From assembly GCF_026240635.1 (NCBI RefSeq), contig NZ_CP110848.1:2703501-2767500 (forward strand): a stretch of 64,000 nt of DNA. The letters are read 5' to 3'. A model generated the notes under the pieces. The model searched no databases, was not told the origin of the DNA, and saw only the letters and a list, made by a program, of their open reading frames with translations. Position numbers and translations under genes: made by a program. Position 1 is the first letter of the stretch, and every line of letters begins with the position of its first letter. The DNA comes from Trichothermofontia sichuanensis B231. Lineage in GTDB: Bacteria > Cyanobacteriota > Cyanobacteriia > B231. Of the stretch, positions 30,767 to 39,843 are shown piece by piece.

Positions 30767-31852
30767 ATGGATATTGGCGTCCCGAAGGAGACCAAGGATC
30801 AGGAGTTTCGGGTAGGTCTGAGTCCGAGTAGTGTGCGGGTCCTAACCGAACGGGGACACCACGTCTGGATTGAAACGGGGGCTGGCCTCGGAGCTGGATT
30901 TACCGATGCGGACTATCAGCAGGCGGGAGGGCACATTGTTTCTGACGCGGCACGGGCCTGGAATCAACCCCTGGTAGTGAAGGTCAAAGAACCGCTACCG
31001 AGTGAATATCCGTTGCTGCAAGCCGGTCAACTCCTGTTTACCTATCTCCATCTGGCTGCCGATCGCCCTCTAACTGAAGCTTTGATCGCCAGTGGCACCA
31101 CCGCGATCGCTTATGAAACCGTTGAGTTACCGGATCGCCGCTTGCCCCTCCTCATGCCCATGAGCATTATTGCTGGCCGTTTATCTGTGCAATTTGGGGC
31201 GCGGTTTTTGGAACGGCAACAGGGGGGACGGGGAGTCCTTCTGGGGGGGGTTCCCGGTGTGCCACCGGGTCGGGTGGTGATCCTTGGTGGGGGCGTGGTG
31301 GGAACGGAGGCGGCCCGGATGGCGATCGGACTGGGTGCCCAGGTAAAGATCCTGGATGTTAATGTCGATCGCCTCGCCTATCTGGAAACCCTCTTTGGCT
31401 TCCAGGCCGAGCTACTGTATAGCCATCCCAGTCAGGTAGAAGCAGCCGTCGTCCAGGCGGATCTGGTCATTGGGGCTGTATTGGTTCCAGGCCGGCGGGC
31501 ACCGACGCTGGTATCGCGATCGCTGGTGGAGCAAATGCATCCCGGTGCGGTGATTGTAGACGTGGCGGTGGATCAGGGAGGGTGTGTCGAAACCCTGCGG
31601 CCCACCTCCCACACCGAACCGACCTATATCGAAGCGGGGGTAGTGCATTACGGCGTCCCCAATATGCCGGGAGCAGTCCCCTGGACGGCGACCCAAGCCT
31701 TGAATAATAGCACGTTACCCTATGTAGTGAAGCTAGCCGATGAAGGACTCAAGGCGCTAGAAACCGACGCAGCCCTTGCCAAAGGATTGAACGTTCACCA
31801 AAAACGGTTGGTGCATCCTGCGGTACAGGCAGTGTTTCCCGATTTAGCTTGA
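30767..31852 (+). CDS. ald: Alanine dehydrogenase
   Basis: NAD-dependent interconversion of alanine with pyruvate plus ammonia. It shows MDIGVPKETKDQEFRVGLSP, the catalytic-region VVKVKEPLPSEYPLL, the His-containing LFTYLHLAADRPLT, and the NAD-binding VVILGGGVVGTEAARMAIGL. The length of 361 is normal. The ATG at 30767 follows AAAGGGAGAG by 6 nt. No obvious partner genes flank it. Confidence 0.95.
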   Translation: MDIGVPKETKDQEFRVGLSPSSVRVLTERGHHVWIETGAGLGAGFTDADYQQAGGHIVSDAARAWNQPLVVKVKEPLPSEYPLLQAGQLLFTYLHLAADRPLTEALIASGTTAIAYETVELPDRRLPLLMPMSIIAGRLSVQFGARFLERQQGGRGVLLGGVPGVPPGRVVILGGGVVGTEAARMAIGLGAQVKILDVNVDRLAYLETLFGFQAELLYSHPSQVEAAVVQADLVIGAVLVPGRRAPTLVSRSLVEQMHPGAVIVDVAVDQGGCVETLRPTSHTEPTYIEAGVVHYGVPNMPGAVPWTATQALNNSTLPYVVKLADEGLKALETDAALAKGLNVHQKRLVHPAVQAVFPDLA

Positions 31853-32182
31853 TGGCCCTATCAGCGGCTGTATCAGCCGATCTCAAACAAACTCAATGTA
31901 ACCTGTATACTGAGTAACTCAGGGACAAATCGAACCATAGTATGATACCGTATGCCTGTGTTGTCACTCCACGGGGAGTAAAATCCTTCTAACATTAGGG
32001 AAAGCTTATCAGCCATGCCTTTCTGACATTGAGTTCCTATCAGATACCTAAAGACTTAGGAATTTGTTAAGAATTGACCGATGGAACCCAAAGCTTATAA
32101 AGACTTCCAGCCTTTGACCGTTTTTTCTCTACCCAGAGTAACAAAAGTAGGGACACCATGTACTTAAGCGAAAGGATAGTAA
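31853..32182. other. 330-bp AT-rich intergenic region
   Basis: Begins with a small hairpin, CGGCTG-TAT-CAGCCG at about 31865-31880, that lacks a T-run. The rest is AT-rich leader sequence of the next gene, whose Shine-Dalgarno AAAGGA is at about 32170. An 11-codon ORF (ATG at 32158) precedes it; I do not call it a gene. Confidence 0.45.
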
Positions 32183-34195
32183 ATGTATAGCGTTGATATC
32201 AATAATGAAGATGATTTAGTAGTGTTACTATCTTGGGATAACGCACCAGAACATGTACCTGTGCTCAGGTTATCTAAACGACAAATTACACTCTGCTCTG
32301 ACTTGTATAGATCTGGGCAACCATTAAACAATCGTGCTCTTTATAAAATTGATCTGTGGACACCTAGTGGTATTGATTATGATCTTTATGAAATTGTTAA
32401 AAAAGCAGGGATTACAGCCAAAATTGACTTGGTGGTAGTTCAGGCTTCTTCCGTTAAAAGCAATAGACCTTATAATACTAAAGCATTCGGCTGCCCGACC
32501 TGGCTGATTGTGGGAGATACTCACCACATGGTTGAGCCGATTATCCGTATCACTGACTATGCTTGTACGGAAAAGTTTGATTTTGTCACATCATTCCACG
32601 ATCGCCAGCATTTACACTGGTTCTTTGCGGCTGGTATTGAACAAATTGGTTGGTTTCCTTTAGCCTCAGTTGAGGATTGTCCATCTCCCTGGAATGAAAA
32701 TCGTATTGATCAAGTCGTCTTTGTTGGTCAATACGGTGCCTTGCATCCATATCGTAAATATCTACTCCAAAATTTAGCACAGAATGGTATACCTCTGGAT
32801 GCATCGACTGTCCCTCGTGTGACTGCTGCTCAGAAATATGCCAATTCTATAATTTCCTTCAACTGTAGTTTGAATGGAGATATTAATTTAAGGAACTTTG
32901 AGATTCTCTCGGCAGGTGGTTTCTTATTAACCGATCGACTTTCACCGCAATCAGGGTTTGACTTAATCTTGACTCCTGGCGAACATTGTGAAACCTATAG
33001 TAGCCCAGAAGAGCTGATTGAAAAAGTCAAATTTTACCGCCAACGGCCTGATGCTGCCCTGAGAATCGCCCGTCAGGGCCATGAACACTATCAGCAGTTT
33101 CATCGTCCTGAAAAGAAGGCTAGACAGATCATTGATTGGGTTTTGCGAGGAAACTTGCCAGATCTGTATAACCCGCATTTAGATCAACGCTTTGCTATTA
33201 GTCGGCAATATCAGCATTTACTGAGTAGTCGTATCTTACTCTATGAAAAAATTCAGGAACTTCATCGACAGCACTTACAACTCTCCGTTCTCCTGGCACC
33301 AGAATGTCCTGCTATTCTAGCCCTCGACTTAATTGATTTGCCGAGATTATCTGTTTATGTGATGGAATCTGCTGGTGAGGTTAAGGAACTTGCCTGCCAA
33401 GCTGGCGTTCTCAGTCAACTTAAGTGTATTGGCCTCCAGGAAGCTAGTTCCCGTGTTTGGGATATTCTGGTAGTTATGGCTGATACGCCAACAGTACTGG
33501 ATAATACTAAGGTATCAGCAAAAATTAAATATAGTTTTTCATTACCTGCATCATTAGAAGACGGACGCCAGCAGTTTACAAATACCTGGTTCCTTTCGGT
33601 AGCTAAGCCCAACTGGGATCAACTCTTGCCACAGTTAAAACCTCGAAAAATTCTTGAGGTTGGCTCTTACGAGGGAACTGCTGCTTGCTATTGCATTAAA
33701 ACGCTATCTCCTTTAGTAGATAAGCTTGAAATCTTCTGTGTAGATACTTGGGAGGGTGGTATTGAGCATCAACGCGGAGGCGTTGCTGAATCAAATATGT
33801 CAAGTGTAGAGCGACGTTTTAAGATTAATACGGCCATAGAGGTTAAAAATGCAGCTTGTCCAGTCAAGTTAGTTTGCTATAAGGAGAAATCAATTACAGC
33901 ATTATCAAAGCTGATTGCTCAAGGTATGTCTCGTTCTTTCGATTTCATCTATATTGATGGTTCCCATGAGGCTACGGATGTCATTGCTGATGCAATTCTT
34001 GCCTTTGAACTGCTCAGAAAAGGTGGAATCATCGCTTTCGATGATTATCTCTGGGGTGGTCCTGTCCCTCAGCAACGGGATTTGCTAAGCTCTCCTAAAA
34101 TTGCAATTGATACGTTCACTAATATTTTCTTCAAAAAGGTAGCTATTGCCAGCGCTCCACTGTACCAAATATATGCTACTAAAATCGCCGATTAG
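32183..34195 (+). CDS. Glycosyltransferase (CgeB-like) fused to class I SAM methyltransferase-like domain
   Basis: Two-domain protein of 670 residues. Residues about 90-330 resemble the GT-B/CgeB family that ends in a Glyco_trans_1_2-type domain: VVFVGQYGALHPYRKYLLQ, FNCSLNGDINLRNFEILSAG then GFLLTDR, and SSPEELIEKVKFY. Residues about 470-670 resemble a Methyltransf_24-type domain: ILEVGSYEGTAACYCIK, FCVDTWEGG, FDFIYIDGSHEATDVIADAI and GGIIAFDDYLWGG. The gene is much more AT-rich than its neighbours and I see no complete HIP1 octamer in it, hinting at transfer. The probable role is modification of a surface polysaccharide or glycopeptide; the substrate is unknown. Confidence 0.8.
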   Translation: MYSVDINNEDDLVVLLSWDNAPEHVPVLRLSKRQITLCSDLYRSGQPLNNRALYKIDLWTPSGIDYDLYEIVKKAGITAKIDLVVVQASSVKSNRPYNTKAFGCPTWLIVGDTHHMVEPIIRITDYACTEKFDFVTSFHDRQHLHWFFAAGIEQIGWFPLASVEDCPSPWNENRIDQVVFVGQYGALHPYRKYLLQNLAQNGIPLDASTVPRVTAAQKYANSIISFNCSLNGDINLRNFEILSAGGFLLTDRLSPQSGFDLILTPGEHCETYSSPEELIEKVKFYRQRPDAALRIARQGHEHYQQFHRPEKKARQIIDWVLRGNLPDLYNPHLDQRFAISRQYQHLLSSRILLYEKIQELHRQHLQLSVLLAPECPAILALDLIDLPRLSVYVMESAGEVKELACQAGVLSQLKCIGLQEASSRVWDILVVMADTPTVLDNTKVSAKIKYSFSLPASLEDGRQQFTNTWFLSVAKPNWDQLLPQLKPRKILEVGSYEGTAACYCIKTLSPLVDKLEIFCVDTWEGGIEHQRGGVAESNMSSVERRFKINTAIEVKNAACPVKLVCYKEKSITALSKLIAQGMSRSFDFIYIDGSHEATDVIADAILAFELLRKGGIIAFDDYLWGGPVPQQRDLLSSPKIAIDTFTNIFFKKVAIASAPLYQIYATKIAD

Positions 34196-34338
34196 TAGGT
34201 TAACACTAAGCAGGGCTGCTCCGGTGCCCTAACAACTGAGCCGCCAAAATTGAGGGTAATACGGTGCTAGTTAAGGTTGCCTAGGAAATGGCACTGTTAG
34301 CGGTCTGGGTTTACGGGCAGGATAACGGTTTTGTCTTG

Positions 34339-35217
34339 TTAACTGTCTTGAGAACTAGCGACTTCTGGCCATTTGCCAGCCACTTCCAACTGATCCAGCA
34401 GGGGAGATGAGTAAATAGGTTGGGGGGTGCCTTTCATGGCTAGTAAAGCCAGTCGATCATGAATTCCCTGGCTAGCAAATCCCTGACTAAACTTGTAGCA
34501 TTCATACACCGAGGTGAAGCCACTGGCATGTAAACAATTCACCAGGGAAGGCCGAGTTAACCAAAAACTTTTTGGGTTATCTAAGGAGGCCCAAGTCGCC
34601 TGTTCCCGCTCCTCCGCAGATGCGTTCTCTTCATGCTCTTTGTAATAGCAGCCCCAGTAGGTTTGCCCCTGATAGGTCTGCTGCACTGCCTGGGTCAGGC
34701 TAATATGGGTATCAATAATGGCAAAGCCCCGACAGCAGGCTACGAGTTGCTCGATAAACTGGAATACATCTGGAGCATCCAGATGATAGAGAATTCCCAG
34801 ACATAAAATCACATCAAACTGCCCATAGTTAGCAACACTTAGGTTGCGGACGTCATCCTGAAAAATGGTTAGGCGATCGAGATGCCGAATGTCCTTCACA
34901 AAGCGCACCTTTTCAACACTGGCTTTGCGTCCCTCAATCGCGACCACTTCTGCCCCGTGTAGTGCAAATTCGATCGCATACCAACCTTCCAGACAGGCCA
35001 AATCTAAGATACGCAATTGTGACAAGGGGCAATGGGCAATATCGGCCACAATTTGGGTAAGCCAACGGGGCCGCACATCACGAGCCGATTGGTTGTCGAG
35101 GGTATAAATGCCGTGTCCTAAATGGATGTTATGGGCGGTCCAGGGACCATAGCGATCGATAATCGCTTGTTTGGCCTGTTCAATTTCGGCGGCAGACAGG
35201 GAAGACTCAGCGGACAT
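34339..35217 (-). CDS. Class I SAM-dependent methyltransferase
   Basis: 292 residues with a Rossmann SAM site LRILDLACLEGWYAIEFALH, acidic strand-2 end VVAIEGRK, motif II region FQDDVRNL and FDVILCLGILYHL. The C-terminal half has aromatic-rich segments (YWGCYYKEHEEN) and no membrane helix. It converges on the glycosyltransferase-methyltransferase gene 143 bp away, so the two may form a glycan-modification pair. GC content looks closer to the genome average than its neighbour. The substrate cannot be told. Confidence 0.85.
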   Translation of the reverse strand: MSAESSLSAAEIEQAKQAIIDRYGPWTAHNIHLGHGIYTLDNQSARDVRPRWLTQIVADIAHCPLSQLRILDLACLEGWYAIEFALHGAEVVAIEGRKASVEKVRFVKDIRHLDRLTIFQDDVRNLSVANYGQFDVILCLGILYHLDAPDVFQFIEQLVACCRGFAIIDTHISLTQAVQQTYQGQTYWGCYYKEHEENASAEEREQATWASLDNPKSFWLTRPSLVNCLHASGFTSVYECYKFSQGFASQGIHDRLALLAMKGTPQPIYSSPLLDQLEVAGKWPEVASSQDS

Positions 35218-35368
35218 CGGCGTCTTTAGTTGTAAGGAACCAATTCTTTAGATTCTGACCCGTTAAGGGCGATTGTGCAATGATAGGGGCCAGGGAAATT
35301 TTAGAGCTTACCGGTATAGGTTGATTAATTTTACTCTGGAGACGCGACGCAATTCTCCTGCGGAGACG

Positions 35369-35680
35369 CTACGCAATGGTCATAAATTCTACCTGGGGGA
35401 TTAGAGGATCGCGCACGAGACCCACGCCGCTAAAGCCCATGCGATCAAGGACAGATTTAACTTGAGGCTGGGAAATCCCTTCAATGCCAAAGTAGGAGGA
35501 CAGATCTCGAGCGTGGGCGTTGAGGTAACTCAGGGCTTCCGCTTGCTCTTGAAAGAGCAACAAAAAGGCAGACTGGGTCGTGGGTACTGGGTCTCCCGTG
35601 TTCTCTGAGTCGGGTATTGTGGCAACTAAATAGCGGCCATCTCGCCGCGATCGCAATACATAATACATTGTCACTTGCAT
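35369..35680 (-). CDS. Conserved hypothetical protein, 103 residues
   Basis: No named domain recognised. It starts MQVTMYYVLRSRRDGRYLVA, is soluble, and ends with a short beta-rich segment (VGLVRDPLIPQVEFMTIA). The ATG at 35680 has GAGG 7 nt upstream, preferred over the TTG at 35701. Similar short proteins are, as far as I recall, common in cyanobacteria. Confidence 0.7.
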   Translation of the reverse strand: MQVTMYYVLRSRRDGRYLVATIPDSENTGDPVPTTQSAFLLLFQEQAEALSYLNAHARDLSSYFGIEGISQPQVKSVLDRMGFSGVGLVRDPLIPQVEFMTIA

Positions 35681-36039
35681 GGCTATCCTCAACAGCAGCA
35701 AACTGACTTCTGATTGCCTACCTCCTCATTATGTGCCGATCGTACCTTTGTTCTTACCGGTCCAGTGTGATCAGGGTGTTGGCGATCGCACGGTATCAAA
35801 GTTTTTACGGTTGGGGTAAACCGGGAAGAACCAAGATAGAACGGTGTCCCTAGGTATGCCGATGATCAGCAATTAGGATAGTGGGTCCACAAGGCTCTGG
35901 CAGAGGCTACAACAGCGGGTGGGCCAAGCCTGTGTCCTATCCAGCCGGTCGCTTGGAACCCAGTGCTCACATCAGCCAATGGGTGCAGGGTGCGCTGTCC
36001 GTGGGTTGGCAAATGTTGGATGCACTCTTATCCAGTTAG

Positions 36040-36318
36040 ATGGAACGCTTCGCATTGGCCATGTGCGGGGTCCAGAAGATAAAGTTAAACCTTCGGATTC
36101 AGGTTTGCTTAGGAGCGAGCAACTTCGATATTGAGCGACGATCGTCGGGGTTTGAGATTTTGCCGAAGCGCTGGCTCGTCGAGCGCACCTTGGGTTGGTT
36201 CAATTGGTTTCGACGTTTGAGCAAGGACTATGAACTGTACACCAGTACACCAGCATGAGTGAAGCGATGCTTTACGGCGCGCTCATCCGGCTCATGATGG
36301 GGCGACTGGTTGCTTAAG
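36040..36318 (+). pseudogene. IS5-family transposase C-terminal remnant, frameshifted
   Basis: The first frame gives [20 protein letters not shown] followed by [12 protein letters not shown] and a stop. This is the C-terminal DDE-region signature (E of the catalytic triad in VERT) of IS5-like transposases. From 36258 another frame continues with SEAMLYGALIRLMMGRLVA and a stop, the expected last residues, so one frameshift separates them. The N-terminal two thirds are absent or unrecognisable. The 35681-36039 region upstream holds nothing else I can name. Confidence 0.8.
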
Positions 36319-36389
36319 TACTTAAGCTTTTGTTTACAAATTAGCTCTAAGATTAGGGCTAACTGTCTAACCCTGTTGCTTGTTGTGAT

Positions 36390-38456
36390 ATGTATGGGTC
36401 ACCGTTACCGGCTCCCGCTCCAGGGCCAATTGCCGCACCCCCCTTAGATCACTTCTTGGTGTGTGGCTTGGGCAGTTTGGGTGAGCATTGTGTGATGAAC
36501 CTCAAGCAGTTTGGCGTAGAAGTGAGTGCGATCGAGCAATCACCGCCCCCAACTTGGGAGATCCCGGAGTTGGCTACCGCCTTAACCCACTTAGTGGTTG
36601 GAGATTGTCGTCAGGCAGAAACCCTCAAACAGGCAGGCATCGATCGCTGTCGGGCAATTCTGCTGGTGACCAGTGATGAGCAGGTCAACCTAGAGGCGGC
36701 CTTTGCGGCCCGGTTACTTAATCCCCAGGTACGGGTAGTGGTGCGATCGGCTAAGCAAGAGTTGAATCAGTTGTTGGCAGAACATTTGCAGAACTACGTT
36801 GCGTTTGAACCAACCCAGTTGTCTGCGGATGCCTTCGCTGTCGCTGCGTTGGGCAATGATACCCTGGGCTATTTCCAACTGGAGGAGCAGTTCCTACGGG
36901 TTACCCGGCAGCACATTCCCCCAGGGCACCCCTGGTGTAATCAACGCCAGGTGCAGGACCTCAATACCCGACGGCGGCGCGTATTGGCGCACTGGCCGGC
37001 GGGATTTCCCACGAGTGAACATTTCTATCAATGGGACCCAGAAGCCCTGATTGGCGCTGGCGATACCTTGATTTATATTGAAACGGAAGCTGATCGCCGC
37101 TCAAGCTTGGGGAATCGTCTGAAACCAAGAGCTTGGCTACAACGGGCGATCGCCTATTGGCAGGAACTGCTTAGTACCCCTCGGCCCTTGGCTCACCTCC
37201 GGCAACAAATCTACTCACTTTGGCAACAGGGGGCTGCCCACCAAATCCAGCGCGTCGTAATTGTCTGTGCTTTGACGATCGTCACTTTATTGTTTTTGGG
37301 AACAACCCTGATCTATCAATACTTTCCCGCCCCGATCAGTCGCTATGAAGCATTCCAGGCAACCGTTGTCTTGTTATTAGGAGGCTATGGGGATATTTTT
37401 GGGGGGGTGGAATTGACCGATCCCCTACCGAGGTGGCTCCAGTCCTTCAGTCTAGGTTTGACCTTGATTGGCACCGTTTTTGTCGGGGTTGTTTATGCCC
37501 TATTGACCGAAAAATTGCTGACGGCCCAGTTTCAGTTCCTAGCACGACGTCCCCCCATTCCCACCCAAGGCCATACTATCATCATTGGGCTAGGGCGAGT
37601 GGGTCGGCAGGTCGCCACCCGGCTGCAACAGTTTAAACAACCCCTCGTGGGAGTACATTCTTCCCCCTTACCAGCCGATACGTTGCCCCAAATGCCTCTG
37701 GTGATCACTCAGGACATGACCCAGGTATTACCCAGGTTGAACTTGATGACCGCTAAAAGTGTTGTGGCAGTTACTGAGGATGAACTGGCCAATTTGGAAG
37801 CCGTCCTCACGGCCCGTGCTGCCCACGCCAATGCCAACTTGGTAATTCGCACGTACAACCGTCGGTTTGCTGAAAATATTGGTCGTCTATTCCCAGATGC
37901 CCAGGTTTTGTGTGCCTCAGAATTAGCCGCCCAAGCGTTTGCCACGGCTGCGTTTGGTGAAAATGTACTGACCTTACTCTATTTCGATCGCAGCACGATT
38001 CTGGTCACTGAATATCAGGTCGAGACCCATGACACCCTCAACCAACGGCTACTAGCAGAAGTGGCCTATGGTTATGGGGTTGTCCCCATTTTGCATCAGC
38101 GATCAGGGCAAACGGCCACCCTACTTCCCAAAGATGAGCTGCGGCTTCAGGCCGGCGATCGTCTGATTGTCCTAGCGACCATTGAGGGGTTACAACGGAT
38201 TGAGCAAGGTAATTTACTGCCACGTCAGTGGTACGTACACATTGACCGCCTGCCACTAGGGGCCGATCACAACATTCTGGCGGAAGAAGCCCGCACGATC
38301 GTTGCCTTGATTGCAGGGTGCCGCATTAATGAGGCGATCGCCCTCATGCAGCACAGTCCAGGCACCCTGCCATTACCCCTCTATCGCCACCAAGCGCAAC
38401 GTTTAGCAAAACGCTTGCGTCGCGCTGGCTTCCAGGCCCGGGTTGTACAATCCTAA
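36390..38456 (+). CDS. Two-RCK potassium-channel-like protein with a GGYGD pore motif
   Basis: 688 residues. An N-terminal TrkA-N/RCK domain (about 20-160, HFLVCGLGSLGEHCVMNLKQ) comes first. Two membrane helices follow (about 291-315 and 352-378) flanking a pore loop ending LLLGGYGDIFG (Gly331-Asp335). A second RCK unit (about 395-520, TIIIGLGRVGRQVATRL) and a TrkA-C-like tail complete it. The normal potassium filter TVGYGD is replaced by LGGYGD. The order RCK-pore-RCK differs from MthK-type channels, where the pore comes first. It is probably a ligand-gated ion channel in the plasma or thylakoid membrane; ion selectivity is uncertain. No operon partners. Confidence 0.82.
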   Translation: MYGSPLPAPAPGPIAAPPLDHFLVCGLGSLGEHCVMNLKQFGVEVSAIEQSPPPTWEIPELATALTHLVVGDCRQAETLKQAGIDRCRAILLVTSDEQVNLEAAFAARLLNPQVRVVVRSAKQELNQLLAEHLQNYVAFEPTQLSADAFAVAALGNDTLGYFQLEEQFLRVTRQHIPPGHPWCNQRQVQDLNTRRRRVLAHWPAGFPTSEHFYQWDPEALIGAGDTLIYIETEADRRSSLGNRLKPRAWLQRAIAYWQELLSTPRPLAHLRQQIYSLWQQGAAHQIQRVVIVCALTIVTLLFLGTTLIYQYFPAPISRYEAFQATVVLLLGGYGDIFGGVELTDPLPRWLQSFSLGLTLIGTVFVGVVYALLTEKLLTAQFQFLARRPPIPTQGHTIIIGLGRVGRQVATRLQQFKQPLVGVHSSPLPADTLPQMPLVITQDMTQVLPRLNLMTAKSVVAVTEDELANLEAVLTARAAHANANLVIRTYNRRFAENIGRLFPDAQVLCASELAAQAFATAAFGENVLTLLYFDRSTILVTEYQVETHDTLNQRLLAEVAYGYGVVPILHQRSGQTATLLPKDELRLQAGDRLIVLATIEGLQRIEQGNLLPRQWYVHIDRLPLGADHNILAEEARTIVALIAGCRINEAIALMQHSPGTLPLPLYRHQAQRLAKRLRRAGFQARVVQS

Positions 38457-38616
38457 AGATTTGGGAGTGAGGGGCTATGCGTTCTCGTCATAAACTCACG
38501 AGAGCCATTTTGCAGGCAGGAGCGGTAGATCGTTTGGGATAGGGTGTTTGGTAGAGTGTTTGGTAGAGTGTTAAGAATAAGCAGACCTTCACACACGGTT
38601 AATCATCGGCGATCGC

Positions 38617-39843
38617 ATGGATACCAAAGCCTTCAAACGAGCGCTCCAGCACTCCGACCACTATCACCGCAAGGGATTCGGCCACGCTACCGAGGTGGCT
38701 GGGCTCATGCAGCAAGAGTATCAGAGCGGCCTGATCCAGGAAATTCGGGATCATGATTACCAGTTGCGGCGCGGCGATGTCACGATTCGGCTAGCACACG
38801 CTTTTGGCTTTTGCTGGGGTGTAGAGCGGGCCGTGGCAATGGCCTACGAGACCCGGCAGCATTTCCCCCAAGAACGGATCTGGATCACGAATGAAATTAT
38901 TCACAATCCTTCTGTAAACCAACGTCTACGGGAAATGCAGATTGATTTTATCCCGGTCCACAACGGCCAGAAGGACTTTTCCGGGGTGGCAGCGAGGGAT
39001 GTGGTGATCCTGCCTGCTTTCGGGGCCAGTGTTCAGGAAATGCAGTTGCTCAACGATAAAAACTGCACGATCGTCGATACTACCTGTCCCTGGGTCTCAA
39101 AAGTTTGGAACACGGTCGAAAAGCACAAAAAGGTCGATTACACCTCTATCATTCACGGTAAATACAACCACGAAGAAACGATCGCGACCAGTTCCTTTGC
39201 GGGTAAGTATTTAATTGTGCTGAATTTGGAACAAGCCCAATACGTGTGTGATTACATCCTCAAAGGCGGCGATCGCGCTGAATTTATGGCGAAATTTGGG
39301 CGAGCCTGTTCAACAGGCTTTGATCCCGATCGTGACCTGGAACGGGTCGGCATTGCCAACCAGACCACCATGCTCAAAAGCGAAACCGAGCAGATCGGCA
39401 AATTGTTTGAGCATACCATGTTGCAAAAATACGGTCCTGTGGACCTGAATCAGCACTTCCTGAGTTTCAATACCATCTGCGATGCCACCCAGGAGCGCCA
39501 GGATGCCATGCTCAGCCTGGTTGAGGCTCCCCTCGACCTCATGGTGGTCATTGGCGGCTTCAACTCCTCCAATACCACCCATTTGCAGGAAATTGCCGTT
39601 GAACGCCACATTCCCTCGTACCATATTGACAGTGCCGATCGCATCGGCCCTGGCAATCGAGTAGAGCACAAACCGCTGGGGCAGGATTTAGTCGTCCAAG
39701 ATCCCTGGCTCCCTGCCGGCGAGATCACGGTTGGCATCACCTCTGGTGCCTCTACCCCGGACAAGGTTGTTGAAAGCGTCATTGAGAAAATCTTTGCCCT
39801 CAAAGCCGAGGCCACAGCCGTCCCCTCACTCCTCTGTCGGTAA
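38617..39843 (+). CDS. ispH: 4-hydroxy-3-methylbut-2-enyl diphosphate reductase
   Basis: Iron-sulfur enzyme of the last MEP-pathway step, making IPP and DMAPP for carotenoids, phytol and quinones; electrons come from ferredoxin. The three cluster cysteines lie in [28 protein letters not shown] and [14 protein letters not shown]. The C-terminal substrate site appears as [15 protein letters not shown] and [10 protein letters not shown]. The length of 408 is typical of the longer cyanobacterial/plastid form. The last 18 bp overlap the convergent CHASE2-GGDEF gene. Confidence 0.96.
   Translation: MDTKAFKRALQHSDHYHRKGFGHATEVAGLMQQEYQSGLIQEIRDHDYQLRRGDVTIRLAHAFGFCWGVERAVAMAYETRQHFPQERIWITNEIIHNPSVNQRLREMQIDFIPVHNGQKDFSGVAARDVVILPAFGASVQEMQLLNDKNCTIVDTTCPWVSKVWNTVEKHKKVDYTSIIHGKYNHEETIATSSFAGKYLIVLNLEQAQYVCDYILKGGDRAEFMAKFGRACSTGFDPDRDLERVGIANQTTMLKSETEQIGKLFEHTMLQKYGPVDLNQHFLSFNTICDATQERQDAMLSLVEAPLDLMVVIGGFNSSNTTHLQEIAVERHIPSYHIDSADRIGPGNRVEHKPLGQDLVVQDPWLPAGEITVGITSGASTPDKVVESVIEKIFALKAEATAVPSLLCR

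Noticed and set aside
31865-31880. Hairpin CGGCTG-TAT-CAGCCG after ald as terminator
   Set aside because: No T-run follows, so not listed as a terminator.
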